From contig OX336344.1 in NCBI GenBank assembly GCA_946902875.1, positions 16,079,791 to 16,143,790 of the forward strand: 64,000 nucleotides of DNA, in the 5' to 3' direction. This document shows, one piece after another, positions 1 through 13,376 of this stretch (positions within the stretch are counted from its first letter, which is position 1; each line of letters begins with the position of its first letter). A model generated the notes under the pieces. It did no database searches. It was given only the letters and a program-made list of their open reading frames with translations, and was not told where the DNA came from. Source of the stretch: Nematopogon swammerdamellus (lineage: Eukaryota > Arthropoda > Insecta > Lepidoptera > Adelidae). Position numbers and translations under genes: made by a program.

Positions 1-70
1 ATACCATACCGGCCGGCGGATGACAGGATCCTTTTCACGCCCCTTTTGAAAAACCCCAGGCTGTACTGTA
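1..70 (-). mobile_element. non-LTR retrotransposon 3'-end fragment
   Basis: Read on the minus strand, this stretch matches other fragments in the window (48140-48300 minus, 62660-62850 plus, 61490-61780 plus). These encode the tail of a non-LTR reverse transcriptase, including a phenylalanine-lysine-rich piece before the stop, and the following untranslated region. It is cut by the window edge. The family assignment (Jockey/CR1-like) rests on the better preserved copy at 26829-27390. Confidence 0.55.
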
Positions 71-635
71 CTTTATGTTTTATTTTACATGAAAAATGGC
101 ATAGGTACATATGTTGTAGCCAAAGACATTCAAACTACGATTTTTAAATCGATTTTTAAATCAGGTTTTAGCAATTTTTGGCTCTTCTTGTATGAAAAAA
201 AATTATCTGGGAGAAACATTTTGTATTGATTGTTTACTACAAATGACCTGGGGAACATCTTGGTGAAAGATCCACGTGAACATCCTCGTTTTTATAAACC
301 CGCTATAGTAATATTTGTAATTTAGTTTTTATGGGACATTATTTATAATGACTTTTTCAGACTATTGACCTTTATTTTATTTCTTTGCCTCAGACCGTCG
401 ATAAACCCTCTGATTTATTCGGCCCCCTTGTGGGAGAGAGAACTCTTGACTGAGAGGCGCTACAAGCTTCAGTGCCACTATAATGGCTTTCTTGACGCGT
501 GGATGTCTACTAAGCTTGCGCATGGATGTCTACTAAGCTTTTAATTTTTTTTTTCGTGGAGATAAATATAATTTCTTACTCTGGAAACTGCCACCTAGTC
601 TACATTGTAAACATTTCATTTCATTTTATTTCATT

Positions 636-1072
636 GTCAGCCTCGGTGGCCCGGTGGTGCGATGGACGGACTTGCGGTCATGAACATTAAGCACACCCGG
701 GCGCTGTCAGAACTTGGATGGGTAACCTTTGACGTTAACCATGGTTCGGATTTCACACAAAACTCTAGGTTTAATTATTATTATATTTTTTTTGTACGGA
801 TGTTGATTATATTATTGTCACTTCTCTTCGCTTAGTTAGGTGGTTGGTAAAGTGGTTGGGTTTAACCCGGATTGATACCACCAACAACATTTTAAGGTCG
901 GTCGATGTAAATAGTTCGTGTTGTAAGTAGTAGTGTAGTGTTTTCCGTCTAGTTCAGTGTAGCCGGCACGACCAAAGGGTAGCACTGACATGGCAACTAG
1001 CACACCAAGGTATTATGGGCTATCATCTCGGGTGATGTAGCCAACCATGTCAGATTCCATAAATAAAAATCA
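636..1072 (+). repeat. SINE copy A with 5S rRNA-like head
   Basis: The head (about 640-720) contains TTAAGCACACCCGGGCGC followed by AACTTGGATGGGTAACC. This resembles the internal promoter region of insect 5S rRNA (an AAGCA.. box followed by ACTTRGATGGG.GACC). The body (about 830-1060) is shared with the copies near 1839, 4010, 4890, 45165, 46508, 49788 and 51245, and ends in TTCCATAAATAAAAA. This is the most complete copy, keeping both head and body. It is diverged and has a T-rich insertion between the two parts. Assignment to the SINE3 (5S-derived) class is inference. Confidence 0.7.
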
Positions 1073-1589
1073 TAAGTTGTACTTTGACGTGATCTTAGGC
1101 TCAACTTAATCCCCTAGGTCGCTGAGCCGGTCACTTAATGCCTCACATTCCATTGTTGAACGGCACAAAGAGACAGATAAAAAATTCGTGAACAGAATAC
1201 ACGGAGTAGATTTTTCTAGATGACGGAGCTCCATCTAGGAACCTTGGAGAATTTTATTTTGACTGCGAGAAGTTTGTGTTATTTATTTGTGAATTTTTTT
1301 TTTTATCATAGTGTCTTATAAGTATGAGAGAAGAGAAATCATCTACTCGATTTATTCTAGTAAGTACCATAGGTACCTAATAATAAATGTTCAATAATTT
1401 CGAAACAGCGCGCGGTAATATTTACAAAATATAGTTTTTAATTTTTTTGTTCTAGCATATAACAGACTGACATTGCTCACAGAATTCTGGAATTTTTTTA
1501 CCAACAGATACTGAATTTTTTTTTCTAATTACTGACATGATATTTTTATAGCATCCTAACTTGGGTGTGTGCTCGATGTCGGTGGCTCG

Positions 1590-1705
1590 AGCACAGCCAA
1601 TTATACCCCCTGGAGACGCCAGTTAGGCTTGTAGGCGGACAAGAGTCGCTGAGGAAAGGCTATTTACCCTCAATTTGAAGATCCGTGGATCGCAAGAGAA
1701 GGGAA
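1590..1705 (+). repeat. dispersed repeat, also at 60665-60815
   Basis: The segment has GCACAGCCAATT, GGAAAGGCTATTTACCC and TTTGAAGATCCGTGGAT in the same order and spacing as the stretch around 60700-60800. It is a dispersed element of unknown class. Confidence 0.6.
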
Positions 1706-1838
1706 TGATATTCCCGGGAAACCCATTCCACGCAGTGCGACACAAGAATAATTTAGAGAATCACGCTGTTTTTAACATTTTTATTACTCAAAAGGAGAAT
1801 AAGCTTGACAAAATGTGTGGGATCTTGTTATCTATATG

Positions 1839-2157
1839 TACCGTGTGGGGCCGGTACTTTAAAATAATAGCCCCACTGCATCTCTCCCCGTGTATGTCGT
1901 AAAAGGCGACTAAGGGATATGACTCCCTTCTTATATTACTAGGTGGTAGGGTTTAACCCGCCCGGGTTGGTACCACCGCACTGAATGAAAGGTCGGTCGA
2001 AACGGCTATGTAAATAGTTTGTGTTTTCCGTCCAGTTCAGTGTAGCCGGCACAACCGAAGGAAGCACTGACGTGGCACCAAGTTCATCCGGTGTTATGGG
2101 CTCACATCACGGATGTTGCAGGTGATGTAGCCAACCGTGTCACTTTCCATAAAAAAA
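1839..2157 (+). repeat. SINE copy B, sense, 36 bp before a scrib exon
   Basis: This copy has an alternative 5' part (GTGTGGGGCCGGTACTTTAA, then a segment ending GGCGACTAAGGGATATGACT) joined to the shared SINE body and the TTCCATAAAAAAA tail. Near-identical organisation is seen at 4010-4326 (plus) and 49788-50106 (minus). Its A-rich tail lies 36 bp upstream of the exon at 2194, so the SINE edge borders the branch-point and polypyrimidine region of that splice acceptor. Confidence 0.75.
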
Positions 2158-2161
2158 ATAG

Positions 2162-3818
<1,657 letters not shown>

Positions 3819-4009
3819 TGAGGTGGTCAGATCACTCAGACAAGATTATTTAGCCCATAATATACCTTACGCTAACTAACCTGACCCCACCAGTGTTGGT
3901 TCAGACACTATCCTTGTTTGTTAAAGAACAATGTTTTCACTGGCTTGGATTTCAGTGGATTCAACATTTCATTGCAAGTAATAGGGATACAAGTGGTAAG
4001 CAGAAAGGT

Positions 4010-4326
4010 CTATACCGTGTGGGGCCGGTACTTTAAAAGAATAGCCCCACTGCATCTCTCCCCGTGTATGTCGTAAAAGGCGACTAAGGGATATGACTCC
4101 CTTCTTATATTACTAGGTGGTAGGGTTTAACCCGCCCGGGACCACACTGAATAAAAGATCGGTCGAAACGGCTATGTAAATAGTTTGTGTTTTCCGCCCA
4201 GTTCAGTGTAGCCGGCACGACCGATGGGAAGCACTGACGTGGCACCAAGTTCACCCGGTGTTATGGGCTGACATCACGGACGTTGTAGGGAATATAGCCA
4301 ACCGTGTCAGTTTCCATAAAAAATAA
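4010..4326 (+). repeat. SINE copy C
   Basis: It has the same arrangement as the copy at 1839-2157: GGGGCCGGTACTTTAA start, body with GGTAGGGTTTAACCCGCCCG and TTCAGTGTAGCCGGCACGAC, and TTCCATAAAAA tail. A short deletion removes part of the GTTGGTACCACCGC segment. Confidence 0.75.
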
Positions 4327-4889
4327 AAATAAAAAAATGGAAATTGTCCTTTTCGCAAACCATACAAGTTTTTTACCAATTGGCCACAAGCCACTTAAAG
4401 TAACATTACAAAAAGCCGACTGCACATTTAATGATCATGGAGCGATGAGTGCACAAACGCAGATTGTTTTAATTAGGCCGTCACATGCCTACATTCCGAA
4501 TCAATTTAGGTGCTGGACCCAACCTTGATTCACAAATAGCTTTGACGCACTCAATTTAAATTATTGATAGGCGAATGCCGTTGGCGTAGCTTGAGATATT
4601 TCCAAGCGTATTTAACGATCCTGGAGTGATGCAATCGCTTTCATTGTAATCGATTTTCCTAGCATTCATGAGATGTCAACATTCCTTAGAGGGCTGGTGT
4701 GATAACAGTTTGAATACAGACAGAATCAGAGGTGTATAATATTTTGAATTTGGACAGCTCTTTATCTCATTAAAATCAATCAAAGTATTCGCCAAATAAC
4801 ACGGAGAAAATTACGCATTCGAAAACATTCGCCCAGGTTTTTTTTTATTGAAACCAGATTAGTGGGAGCACAGCCAATTTAACCACCAC

Positions 4890-5134
4890 GGAAATCCCTC
4901 CTAATCTTACTTGGTGGTAGGGTTTAACCCGCCCGGGTTGGTACCACCGCACTGAATGAAACGTCGGTTGAAACGGCTATGTAAATAGTTTGTGTTTTCC
5001 GACCAGTTCAGTGTAGCCGGCACGATCAAAGAGGGAAGCACTTACATGGCACCTAGTTCACGCGGTGTTATGGGCTGACATCACGGACGTTGTAGGTGAT
5101 GTAGCCAACCGTGTCAGTTTCCATAAAAAAAAAA
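4890..5134 (+). repeat. SINE copy D, sense, about 110 bp before a scrib exon
   Basis: Body-only copy starting near CCTCCTAATCTTACTTGGTGG and ending TTTCCATAAAAAAA. It is very close in sequence to the copy at 51245-51487, which has the same 5' truncation, so the two may share a recent master. Confidence 0.72.
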
Positions 5135-5244
5135 ACGGATTTGCCAGTCAAGCTGGGAGGCGGATTAAAGTACGTGTGGAAATGTATACCGGAGAATATA
5201 TCGATATATCCGCCTTTCACAAAACATAATGTTTCCTCTTCCAG

Positions 5245-5490
5245 ATGTACCAATATGCAAGAGCTTATTTTAACGGAGAACTTTCTAATGGAGCTGCCGT
5301 CGTCCATCGGTAACCTCAAGGAGTTGACCGTTGTGAACGTGGACCGGAACTCTCTGGGAGCGATTCCGGCGGAGATAGGGAATCTGGCGTTACTGGGCGT
5401 GCTCAGCCTCAGGGACAACAAGCTGACGAGGCTACCCAACGAGCTGGGCAACTGCAAGAGTCTTCACGTCCTGGATGTTAGCGGCAATAA
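5245..5490 (+). CDS. scrib: Scribble LRR exon, repeats 10-13 region
   Basis: The acceptor is TTTCCTCTTCCAG and the donor AATAA|GTGAGT. It starts with one base completing the arginine codon from 3817 and ends with two bases. The translation has MQELILTENFLMELP, LKELTVVNVDRNSLGAIP, LALLGVLSLRDNKLTRLP and CKSLHVLDVSGN, i.e. further LAP LRRs. Joined to the next exon it reads [23 protein letters not shown], which leads straight into the LAP-specific domain. Repeat numbering is approximate because the N-terminus is outside the window. Confidence 0.95.
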
Positions 5491-6245
<755 letters not shown>

Positions 6246-6328
6246 TAGCATAGAGGCTATAGGGGGAAGAATGTTCCATTTGATTAATTTTTTAAAGGCT
6301 ATAATGCGATCGTAATACCTCCTTTATA

Positions 6329-6615
6329 CAGGGTGTCCCATAATTAATGGATAACCCGTAATGGGAAGGTAGAGGGCTTGTTGATAGTTTATAAAAAAAA
6401 AATGAGTCAAGTATTTTTTTTATTACAATTGTTTTTTTTTTTTTAAATTGCTACCTTGTTTATGTAATGTAGGCATATAGGCCCCAAGTGAAGATTTTTT
6501 CTAATTTTGTTTCTATGAATAATAATTCTGGAAAGTTGTACTTCCAAATTTATAAACTGTCAACAAGCCCTCTACATTCCAATTGCGGGTTATCCATTAA
6601 TTATGGGACACTCTG
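6329..6615. mobile_element. mariner-type MITE with TA duplication
   Basis: The ends CAGGGTGTCCCATAATTAAT and its reverse complement (near ATTAATTATGGGACACTCTG) form inverted repeats of about 60 bp, with few mismatches. TA dinucleotides flank both sides. The interior (about 160 bp) is T-rich and has no coding capacity. CAGGGTGTCCC termini with TA duplication fit a Tc1/mariner-mobilised element. Confidence 0.8.
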
Positions 6616-7540
6616 TAAATGAGACTGCATTACTCAATCCCTCGTACTTCGGTCATCCCGTAAAGAAAGTCGAGTTATATCATCTAAAAATGCTGGAGTC
6701 TCGGAAAACGCATTTCTTGAAATTAAACGTGATATTTGCCTTTAGAACTCCAAATAATACCCCTTAAACAAACTACCTCAGAGATGTAGCCACAGTTTTG
6801 TGTTTATGTCTCCGCGAGGGACTCCATGTACGAGAGGTTAATAGAAAAAGAAAAAAAAATACCATTCATATTTTTATCCTGTACCCTTGTAATGGCGTGG
6901 GGTGGTTTTCTTGCAATATTTGTATAGTCAACACTATTAAAATTTCTAAAAATGCGAGTTCCATCGTCATTTATAAATTATTTATGTGTTCACTTATAAA
7001 CTTATAAGTTATAAGTTTGAGTTGTTACACAAAGTTTGCATTTTTGAGCTCCTATTTTTTTAGGGTTTTTTGTGGGAACCGTTTTGTATTTGTTGAGCGA
7101 AAACTAATTAAATAAAATTAACCTAATCAATAACTAATTAAAATAATATTAGCTAAAAATTATTAAGCGTAAGGTGGAAGGGGCGGGAGGAAAGGGGATG
7201 TGCGCGCGTAATATATATAAATTATATTTTGGATCATTTCTGATCTATATTTCAGTTTGTCGATACCTTTTTCTGTGCCTTGGTGTGCGTTAACCTCTCA
7301 TTTGGGCAACCGCTTCGCTAATGCAATACTCATTTTAAAACTTTATCTCCTCTGGTACGGTCACTCATTTCTTGTACAACAAATGGAAAAAAATGTTTTT
7401 TATATTTTTCTTGGGTTTACTAAATAAAATTTACTGCATCATTGTTTCAAATATTTTAGTTAATTAAAATTATTACTTAACTTTTGATATCTGGCATCTC
7501 CCCATATTAATTTTTCTTCAATCTCTATTTTATACATGCT

Positions 7541-7694
7541 TAAGGCTGCTTGTACACTAGACGATAACGTCACGGCCACTCCACGGCAGCAGTGGAGACA
7601 AATTAAACAAAAATATGGATACTTTTTGACTCCACGGCGACGGTAACGACGTGCCGTCACCGAGCTCTTATCGTCTAGTGCGCAAGCAGCCTTA
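7541..7694. mobile_element. 154-bp MITE
   Basis: The left end AAGGCTGCTTGTACACTAGA and the right end, when reversed (AAGGCTGCTTGCGCACTAGA), match over about 27 bp with three differences. The flanking TA on each side suggests a TA target duplication. No coding capacity. Confidence 0.75.
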
Positions 7695-8901
7695 CTGTGA
7701 ACTGTCCTGCTTCTCATTTCGGTCTGTTTTCTCTTATTTGCAGGTCTATATGTATTAATTTTATTCCAATTAGTTGTCTTTTGTTATTTCTGTGAATAAA
7801 ATTGGCCAGTTTGCGTACATGACATTTAAAAATTTTCGTAATTTTGCATAATGGAACGAAATAGCGAAATGATATTCAGGGGTTCAAATCCTTTGATGTT
7901 TGCACGGGTAACAAATAGGTCAGGTGATCTAACTTTTAGCAATGGGAAATCATATACACATATTTATTTTTTAATTTAAGACATTTGAATTTTTTTTGGC
8001 TTTAATTTGCACTTTTTTGTCTAATATGTTTTAACAGTTGATTGAACGTTTGGCTGTTGCTTAATTATTATTTTTACACACGATTTTACAGTTGTTTTGT
8101 ACATATTTCAATTTTTTTTAGTAAGCAGCACAAATGATCAATTGACTTGTTGTGTTTGTTTTTGTGTATGTACTAAAACGACACGGTCTTGACACTTATC
8201 CACACTTGCAATAGAGTTGGAACACGCTTCAGACTTTGGCAGCGGACGGTTGTACAGGGCTGATCACAATTTTCACTCTCAGGATCTTGATAGAACAAGA
8301 GGTAAGGGTTCACTCGCACAATACTTCAATAATTATTATAAGCTTTAAAATTTATTACAAATCCACTTAAATAGCTATAAATTCGACACTGCACAAATTA
8401 GGCGCATACTACACAAGGGTGATTGCAAAAATCATTTTTTTATTTTGGTGTTTTTGGTGAATGGATAATTTGAGTTTTTGTGAATGTTTTTGAGTTTCAG
8501 CTTTTGTGACGTCTATTTGTGTGGATGTGCGCCTGTTTTCTATTCCTATTTTTAGCCGTAACAGTGTGCCCCCGTTACATTCAGTCTATTTAATTGTTTA
8601 AAATCTTGGTTTTGGTTTATTTCAATCACTTCCTTATATGAAATTTGTTCGAACGGCTATTTCATACTCATTGAACTACGTTTAGCTTAAAATTGATTAG
8701 CCGTCAATGGCGTGTGAACTAATCATTCTAGATCAATCCTGCTGTTAGTCGTAATACTGATCTCAAATAGCTGAATTATAAAACTCTTTCAAGGCAATTT
8801 GCAGCATCTCTGAACCACCAGTCCGAACAGACTCATAGACATAGACCTTCTCACATTCAAGGCCCATCTTCACAAAGTCTAACCGGTACATTTGAACGCA
8901 G

Positions 8902-9014
8902 AGAGCAGCGCGGCGCGAGACCACGTGGAATCCGACTCGGAGGGTTGGGAGGAGCGCGAAGCCTCCCGCACCCACTCGGTCAAGTTCACCGACGACGTAT
9001 CGGAAGCGAGAGAG
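8902..9014 (+). CDS. scrib: Scribble linker exon
   Basis: The acceptor is TTTGAACGCAG, with two bases completing a glutamate codon from 6216. The donor is GAG|GTGAGC, phase 0. It reads ESSAARDHVESDSEGWEERE then ASRTHSVKFTDDVSEARE. The WEEREASRxxSVKF segment resembles the short conserved patch after the LAP-specific domain of insect Scribble. The reading frame stays open far past the donor, to 9368, which is discussed as a separate observation. The splice at 9014 is preferred because the next exon continues in phase 0. Confidence 0.85.
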
Positions 9015-9641
9015 GTGAGCCTATGTTGTTGTTACGCCACGCGCGTCACGAACTATCGTTACACGAGAGGTGCGCGTTCGCAGCGCGAATGCTCGCGTAC
9101 CACTTGGAAGCACCGCTACGTCCAAACGCTCACAAATCACCGTCACACGCGTACAGTTAGGAGCCATTGCGGGAAGTTTCGTAATAGATTCGCGAGTGAA
9201 TGCAGAGCGGTAGGTAGTAGACTCACGCCATGTTTGGAATCGATTGGGACATTCGCGCGCGATCACTACGATAGGGCTAGAGAGTGGACGAATGAGAACA
9301 TTCGCGATAGGTTTACGAGACGTAACGCTTATGCGGTTATGAGTTCAGTGTTAGTGGTGTTGGAATAATGGATATGGGTCTCGCTGAAGAAAGGTTTGAA
9401 ATGGGTCTGAAACGAATGTCCGCGAATTGGCAAACAAAAAATTATAATGTGAAATCACAGTGACTCACTTTGAAAATTAAACTAAGAAAATGCCTCTTCG
9501 TACCCATTCGCTACAATCTTTCTTAATCCTTTTCTCATTCTTTAGAATGGTTAAAGTAAAAAAAAACATATCTGCTTTTGAAAATCTCAGTATCAATGCT
9601 CTGTTTTGATAGCATTCGCAGCTTTTACAGTTAATCTAAGG

Positions 9642-10113
9642 CTGGGCACACACGTCGGGTACCCGATTCGATTCCCTGATTCGGTGACCTGATCGAACGA
9701 GCCCCACACACATGCGGTAGATCGCATTCGGTTTCTGCTCATTCGTGCAACAAAGTCAGCCCAGCACGGTCGCATCATGTAGCGTTCAACATGGACTACG
9801 ACGAATTACTGTCGATTACCTTGCTATCTCAAGTGAAGAAAAACTGTACCGGCGAACCGGACAGTGTGGGGATGTTCATAGAAATTGTGTGACGAGCACG
9901 ACTGCGGGCGACCGATTAAAAAACCTAAACATTCTGTCCAAATGCACGGGCAGTGCATTCGGACCGAACGTTCGGTTCGGTTGTTTAACCGAACGTTTAG
10001 CTCCCTGCCGTGTGTTGCCTGCTCGTTTGTATGGATTTGACGCCTTCAGGTGACCTGATTCGGTAACCTGATCAGGGAACCCGATCGTAGAACCTGACGT
10101 ATGTGACTGGCGT
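9642..10113. mobile_element. possible non-autonomous PIF/Harbinger element
   Basis: The left end (GCACACACGTCGGGTACCCG.. TTCCCTGATTCGGTGACC) is complementary, with mismatches, to the right end (..GTGACCTGATTCGGTAACC.. GGGAACCCGATCG.. GACGTATGTGAC), giving an imperfect 45-55 bp inverted repeat. Inside, an ATG at about 9791 begins MDYDELLSITLLSQVKKNCT and runs to a stop after about 33 residues. This looks like the start of a truncated transposon-encoded protein. The class is inferred from the GGGCACACACG-like ends and is uncertain. Confidence 0.45.
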
Positions 10114-10529
10114 AAGCGGTGATAAAATATTCAGATAAGTATTTTCGAATAGGATTCTAATAAGAATATGCCGTAAAGCATTTTAACTTCTTATTGAGAA
10201 AATCTTATAATAAGTGATTTCATTACTTCCATTTGTACATATATTTTTAAACATAATATTCTTAAAAGACTTGATTTTCTTAGTAGTTTGGTTTATTGTA
10301 GGCAGCTAATAAAAGGTACATGGTAGAAGCTTGTTACATTCAGTAAAATTCAGTGAGGGAGTGTGACAAGGTTCTTCGTGTAGTATTAAAATATTTGCAC
10401 AACTGTAAATACACCATATTATGCAATGCACTATATTTATTGAAATAAAAAAATGGGTGTTGTTGGAAATTCATTTTATTGGTTTGGTTTTATTTTTATG
10501 AGCACAACTGTATGCTATAAGAAAATGGT

Positions 10530-10640
10530 ATTTTTAGGGTCCCGTCATGAAATCCGTAAAAGGGGCACTTATGCGATCAATCTGGCCTCTATCTGTCTGT
10601 CTGTCCATCTGTCGCTCACACGCAGATATCCGTGGATCTA
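10530..10640 (+). repeat. fragment of the GTACGG/CTGTCTGT dispersed repeat
   Basis: TTTTTAGGGTCCCGT.. followed by TCTGTCTGTCTGTCC resembles the start of the copies at 20068 and 33572. Short and diverged. Confidence 0.4.
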
Positions 10641-10787
10641 CTAAAGCAATTTTGATAAAACTGACGCCAAAATACGCAGATTTTTTGCTCGCAGACAGGT
10701 CCTCTTATTATGATGTTTTATAAAGTAGTGGCACGGATGTGCCCAACAGTCCTAAATAAAACAGCGATCGGCGTCCCGCCGCCCACC

Positions 10788-11140
10788 TAGGGTTGCCAGG
10801 TGGCCGGGACTGAACGGGATTGTCCAGAGTCGCACTTTGGAAAAATAAATCCCACCAAAATTAAGTCCTCCGCCCAGTTGAGCTTAGTTGAGTTAAGCGT
10901 CAGCTTTACTAGCCTACCTAGACCATGTGCCCCCGCGCCGCGCCGCCTTCGCGCACGAGCGCGATGGTAATTTAAAATAAAAAAAATTAATAATAAATTA
11001 CTTAAATTGAAAAAGAAGATTTAGAATCGTATTTTTCTTTCAAGATATTTTTATTAGTTTTATTTATTTGTCCCGACTTAAATCGTTAAATCCCGAAATT
11101 TTAAGATTTTTAAGTCGTCTTCCTGCCAGCCACCCATCCT
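10788..11140. mobile_element. possible degenerate hAT-like element
   Basis: Begins TAGGGTTGCCAGGTGGCC and ends CTGCCAGCCACCCATCCTA. The ends are only partly complementary and I found no 8-bp duplication. The suggestion comes from similarity of the termini to the clear element at 50535-51172. Confidence 0.3.
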
Positions 11141-12444
11141 AAGTCAGACCGCGCCGTTGTAGAAAATATAATTAGATGATAGCAAAGCAGCGGTGACGGG
11201 ACCCTCGGCACGTGAACATGGTTCACCTTGACCAATGTTTTTTTAATATTAGGCTTATTGGTGGATTGGTTGAAACATATTTTTATTGAGTATGCTGTGT
11301 TATCTATCTCAGATGTAGTGCATTTTAAGCAATTACAAGGCTAGGAAGTAATTTAGTTATTGCAAAATGTTTTATTATTTTAACTGTACATAACTTATTG
11401 TAACCGTTTCCGTCCATAACACAAAAATACTTTTCAAGGTCAGGATTGATGGTTGTGGTATATTTTAAACTATTTTTATTTTATTAAGTTTTTTACATTA
11501 TGTTTTTATTGTTGTATATGGAAATGGAATAAATTGGTTTTTAATATTTATAATTTCTTTTATTTGCATGCTGGGTGTTGGCAGTATCCACTTTTGGGAA
11601 TGGAACTTGTATTGTATTTCTCAATGCTTATTGATATTTTAATTAAACTGTCAGATTTTGACTATTTCTAGTATTTGACACATCACCAGTTTTCGGTATG
11701 TCATAATCAGGAGTTAAAGATTCAGCTGAAACTGAAATGTTGGAAATAATATAATGTAGTTATTGGAATTTATATTTTCTATATATATCATTTATATTAT
11801 ATTCACATTTATTAGGTATCCTAAATAGTGCCCAAATACGAATATAGATTAAACATTATTTAATATTACAATCAAATTAAAGTTCAATGTAATATATAAC
11901 ACGACAAATATGTCGACAGAGTGTTCCTGTGCTACCTATAACCTGGAGGTTTTCAAATTAGACGACAACTTTTTTGTCCGCCGTCTAGCTGACATGGCTT
12001 CATGGTTTCGCGAGGAGTGGTGATATTGCCTGTGTCTGATCTTCTTTTGAACTTTTGAACATACTTTAGATTTTACAACTTTTTTTAACATAAAACAAAA
12101 TATATGGCCGTTGTCACCACCTCCGGTTAAGTCTCGTCCAGCAGTTATTTGTCGGTTTAAGTTACTTTTCTCATACACCTTGACTCAGATCAACTCCAAA
12201 AACGTCTGCTAAATTTAAGGATTGCTCACACTCTACCCAGAAGTGCTATCCACATTTTTAGATATCTCGCGCAATGCGAAACACGAGTTTCATATTTTCA
12301 AGTGGCTCAGAACGACCCCAAAAATGCGACCCAAAATTTCATCGTTACTGAGATCCTTCCAATAAACTTCACACGCTTGAACAATTTTCTATACGATACT
12401 TTTAAGCGTAACTTACCTTTACGATACTGTACCGTAAATAGGGC

Positions 12445-13187
12445 ACCTCCAAGGTATATATCAAGGTGACTCAGGGCAATCCCAAACATGTGCACCATAT
12501 TTCAAGGTGACTCAGGGCAACCCCAAACATGTGTACCATTTTTAAGGCCACTCAGGGCATTCCCAAATATTGGCACCATATTTCAAGGTGACTCAGGGCA
12601 ATCGTGAACATGTGTACTATATTTCAAGGTGGCTCAGGGCAATCGAAACATATGTACCATATTTACGTTGTCTCAGGGTAATCATATATACCATAAATAA
12701 AACATATGTACCATAATTCAAGGTGACTCAGGACAATCCCAAACATATGTACCATAATTCAAGGTGACTCAGGACAATCCCAAACATGTGTACCATATTT
12801 CAAGGTGGCCCAGGGCAATCCGAAATATGTGTAATCATATTTAAAGGTGACTCAGGGCAATCCCGAACGTGTGCACGATATTTTAAGGTGACTCAGGGCA
12901 ATCCCAAACATGTGTACCATATTTCAAGGTGACTCACGGCAATCCCAAACATGTGTACCATATTTCAAGGTGGCTCAGGCCAATTCGAAACATGTGTACC
13001 ATATTTCAAGGTGACTCAGGGCAATTCCAAACGTGTGTACCCTATTTCAAGGTGACTCAGGGCAAACCCAAAAGTGTGTTCCATATTTCAAGGTGACTCA
13101 GGCCACTCCCAAACATTTGTACCATATTTCAAGGTGATTCAGGCAGGGCAACCCCAAACATGTGTACCATATTTCAAGGTGGCTCAG
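12445..13187 (+). repeat. 41-bp minisatellite abutting a splice acceptor
   Basis: About 18 tandem copies of a 41-bp unit containing GGTGACTCAGGGCAATCCCA, then AACATGTGTACCATATTTCAA. Units differ by single bases, and a diverged precursor reaches back to about 12290. The final partial unit ends GGTGGCTCAG exactly at the acceptor of the exon at 13188. Every unit therefore carries a pyrimidine-poor CTCAG that resembles the functional 3' splice site. Confidence 0.9.
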
Positions 13188-13376
13188 CGCGCGCTAGCCA
13201 TAGAAGAGATCGAAGAAGCGCGGTCCGAGTTCCTGCCGCTGCCTCTAGAGACGCAAAAGCGTCTGTCTGCAGTCCTAGAGCTGAAGCACCCGCTAAACGT
13301 AGTCCGCAAGATGTGCTCCGCTCAGCGGAGGCCCTCGTTACAGCGTCACACATCCTCAGTTGCTAATCTGTCGGAG
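13188..13376 (+). CDS. scrib: Scribble linker exon following the minisatellite
   Basis: Acceptor GGTGGCTCAG (inside the last minisatellite unit) and donor GAG|GTACAC; phase 0 at both ends, 63 codons. It reads RALAIEEIEEARSEFLPLPL, then ETQKRLSAVLELKHPLNVVR.. HTSSVANLSE. The acidic helical start and the KHPLNVV stretch look like real coding sequence. Phase and direction fit between the exons at 9014 and 16193. I place it in the linker between LRRs and PDZ1, a region with little conservation, so identity rests mostly on position, phase and codon bias. Confidence 0.82.

Larger units (their letters stand above)
9015..13187. other. scrib intron with Harbinger-like element and minisatellite
   Basis: Holds a possible PIF/Harbinger derivative (about 9642-10113), a dispersed repeat near 10530-10640, a possible degenerate hAT-like element (about 10788-11140), a short dispersed repeat (about 11985-12060) and the 41-bp minisatellite (about 12445-13187). 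11140-11980 and 12070-12440 are AT-rich with no recognised gene. Confidence 0.6.

Noticed and set aside
8945..9160. Alternative + frame over the exon at 8902-9014
   Set aside because: Does not join in phase to either neighbouring exon and lacks the WEEREASR.. patch.
12445..13187. CRISPR-like array
   Set aside because: Regular repeats, but without unique spacers, and the genome is eukaryotic. It is a minisatellite.
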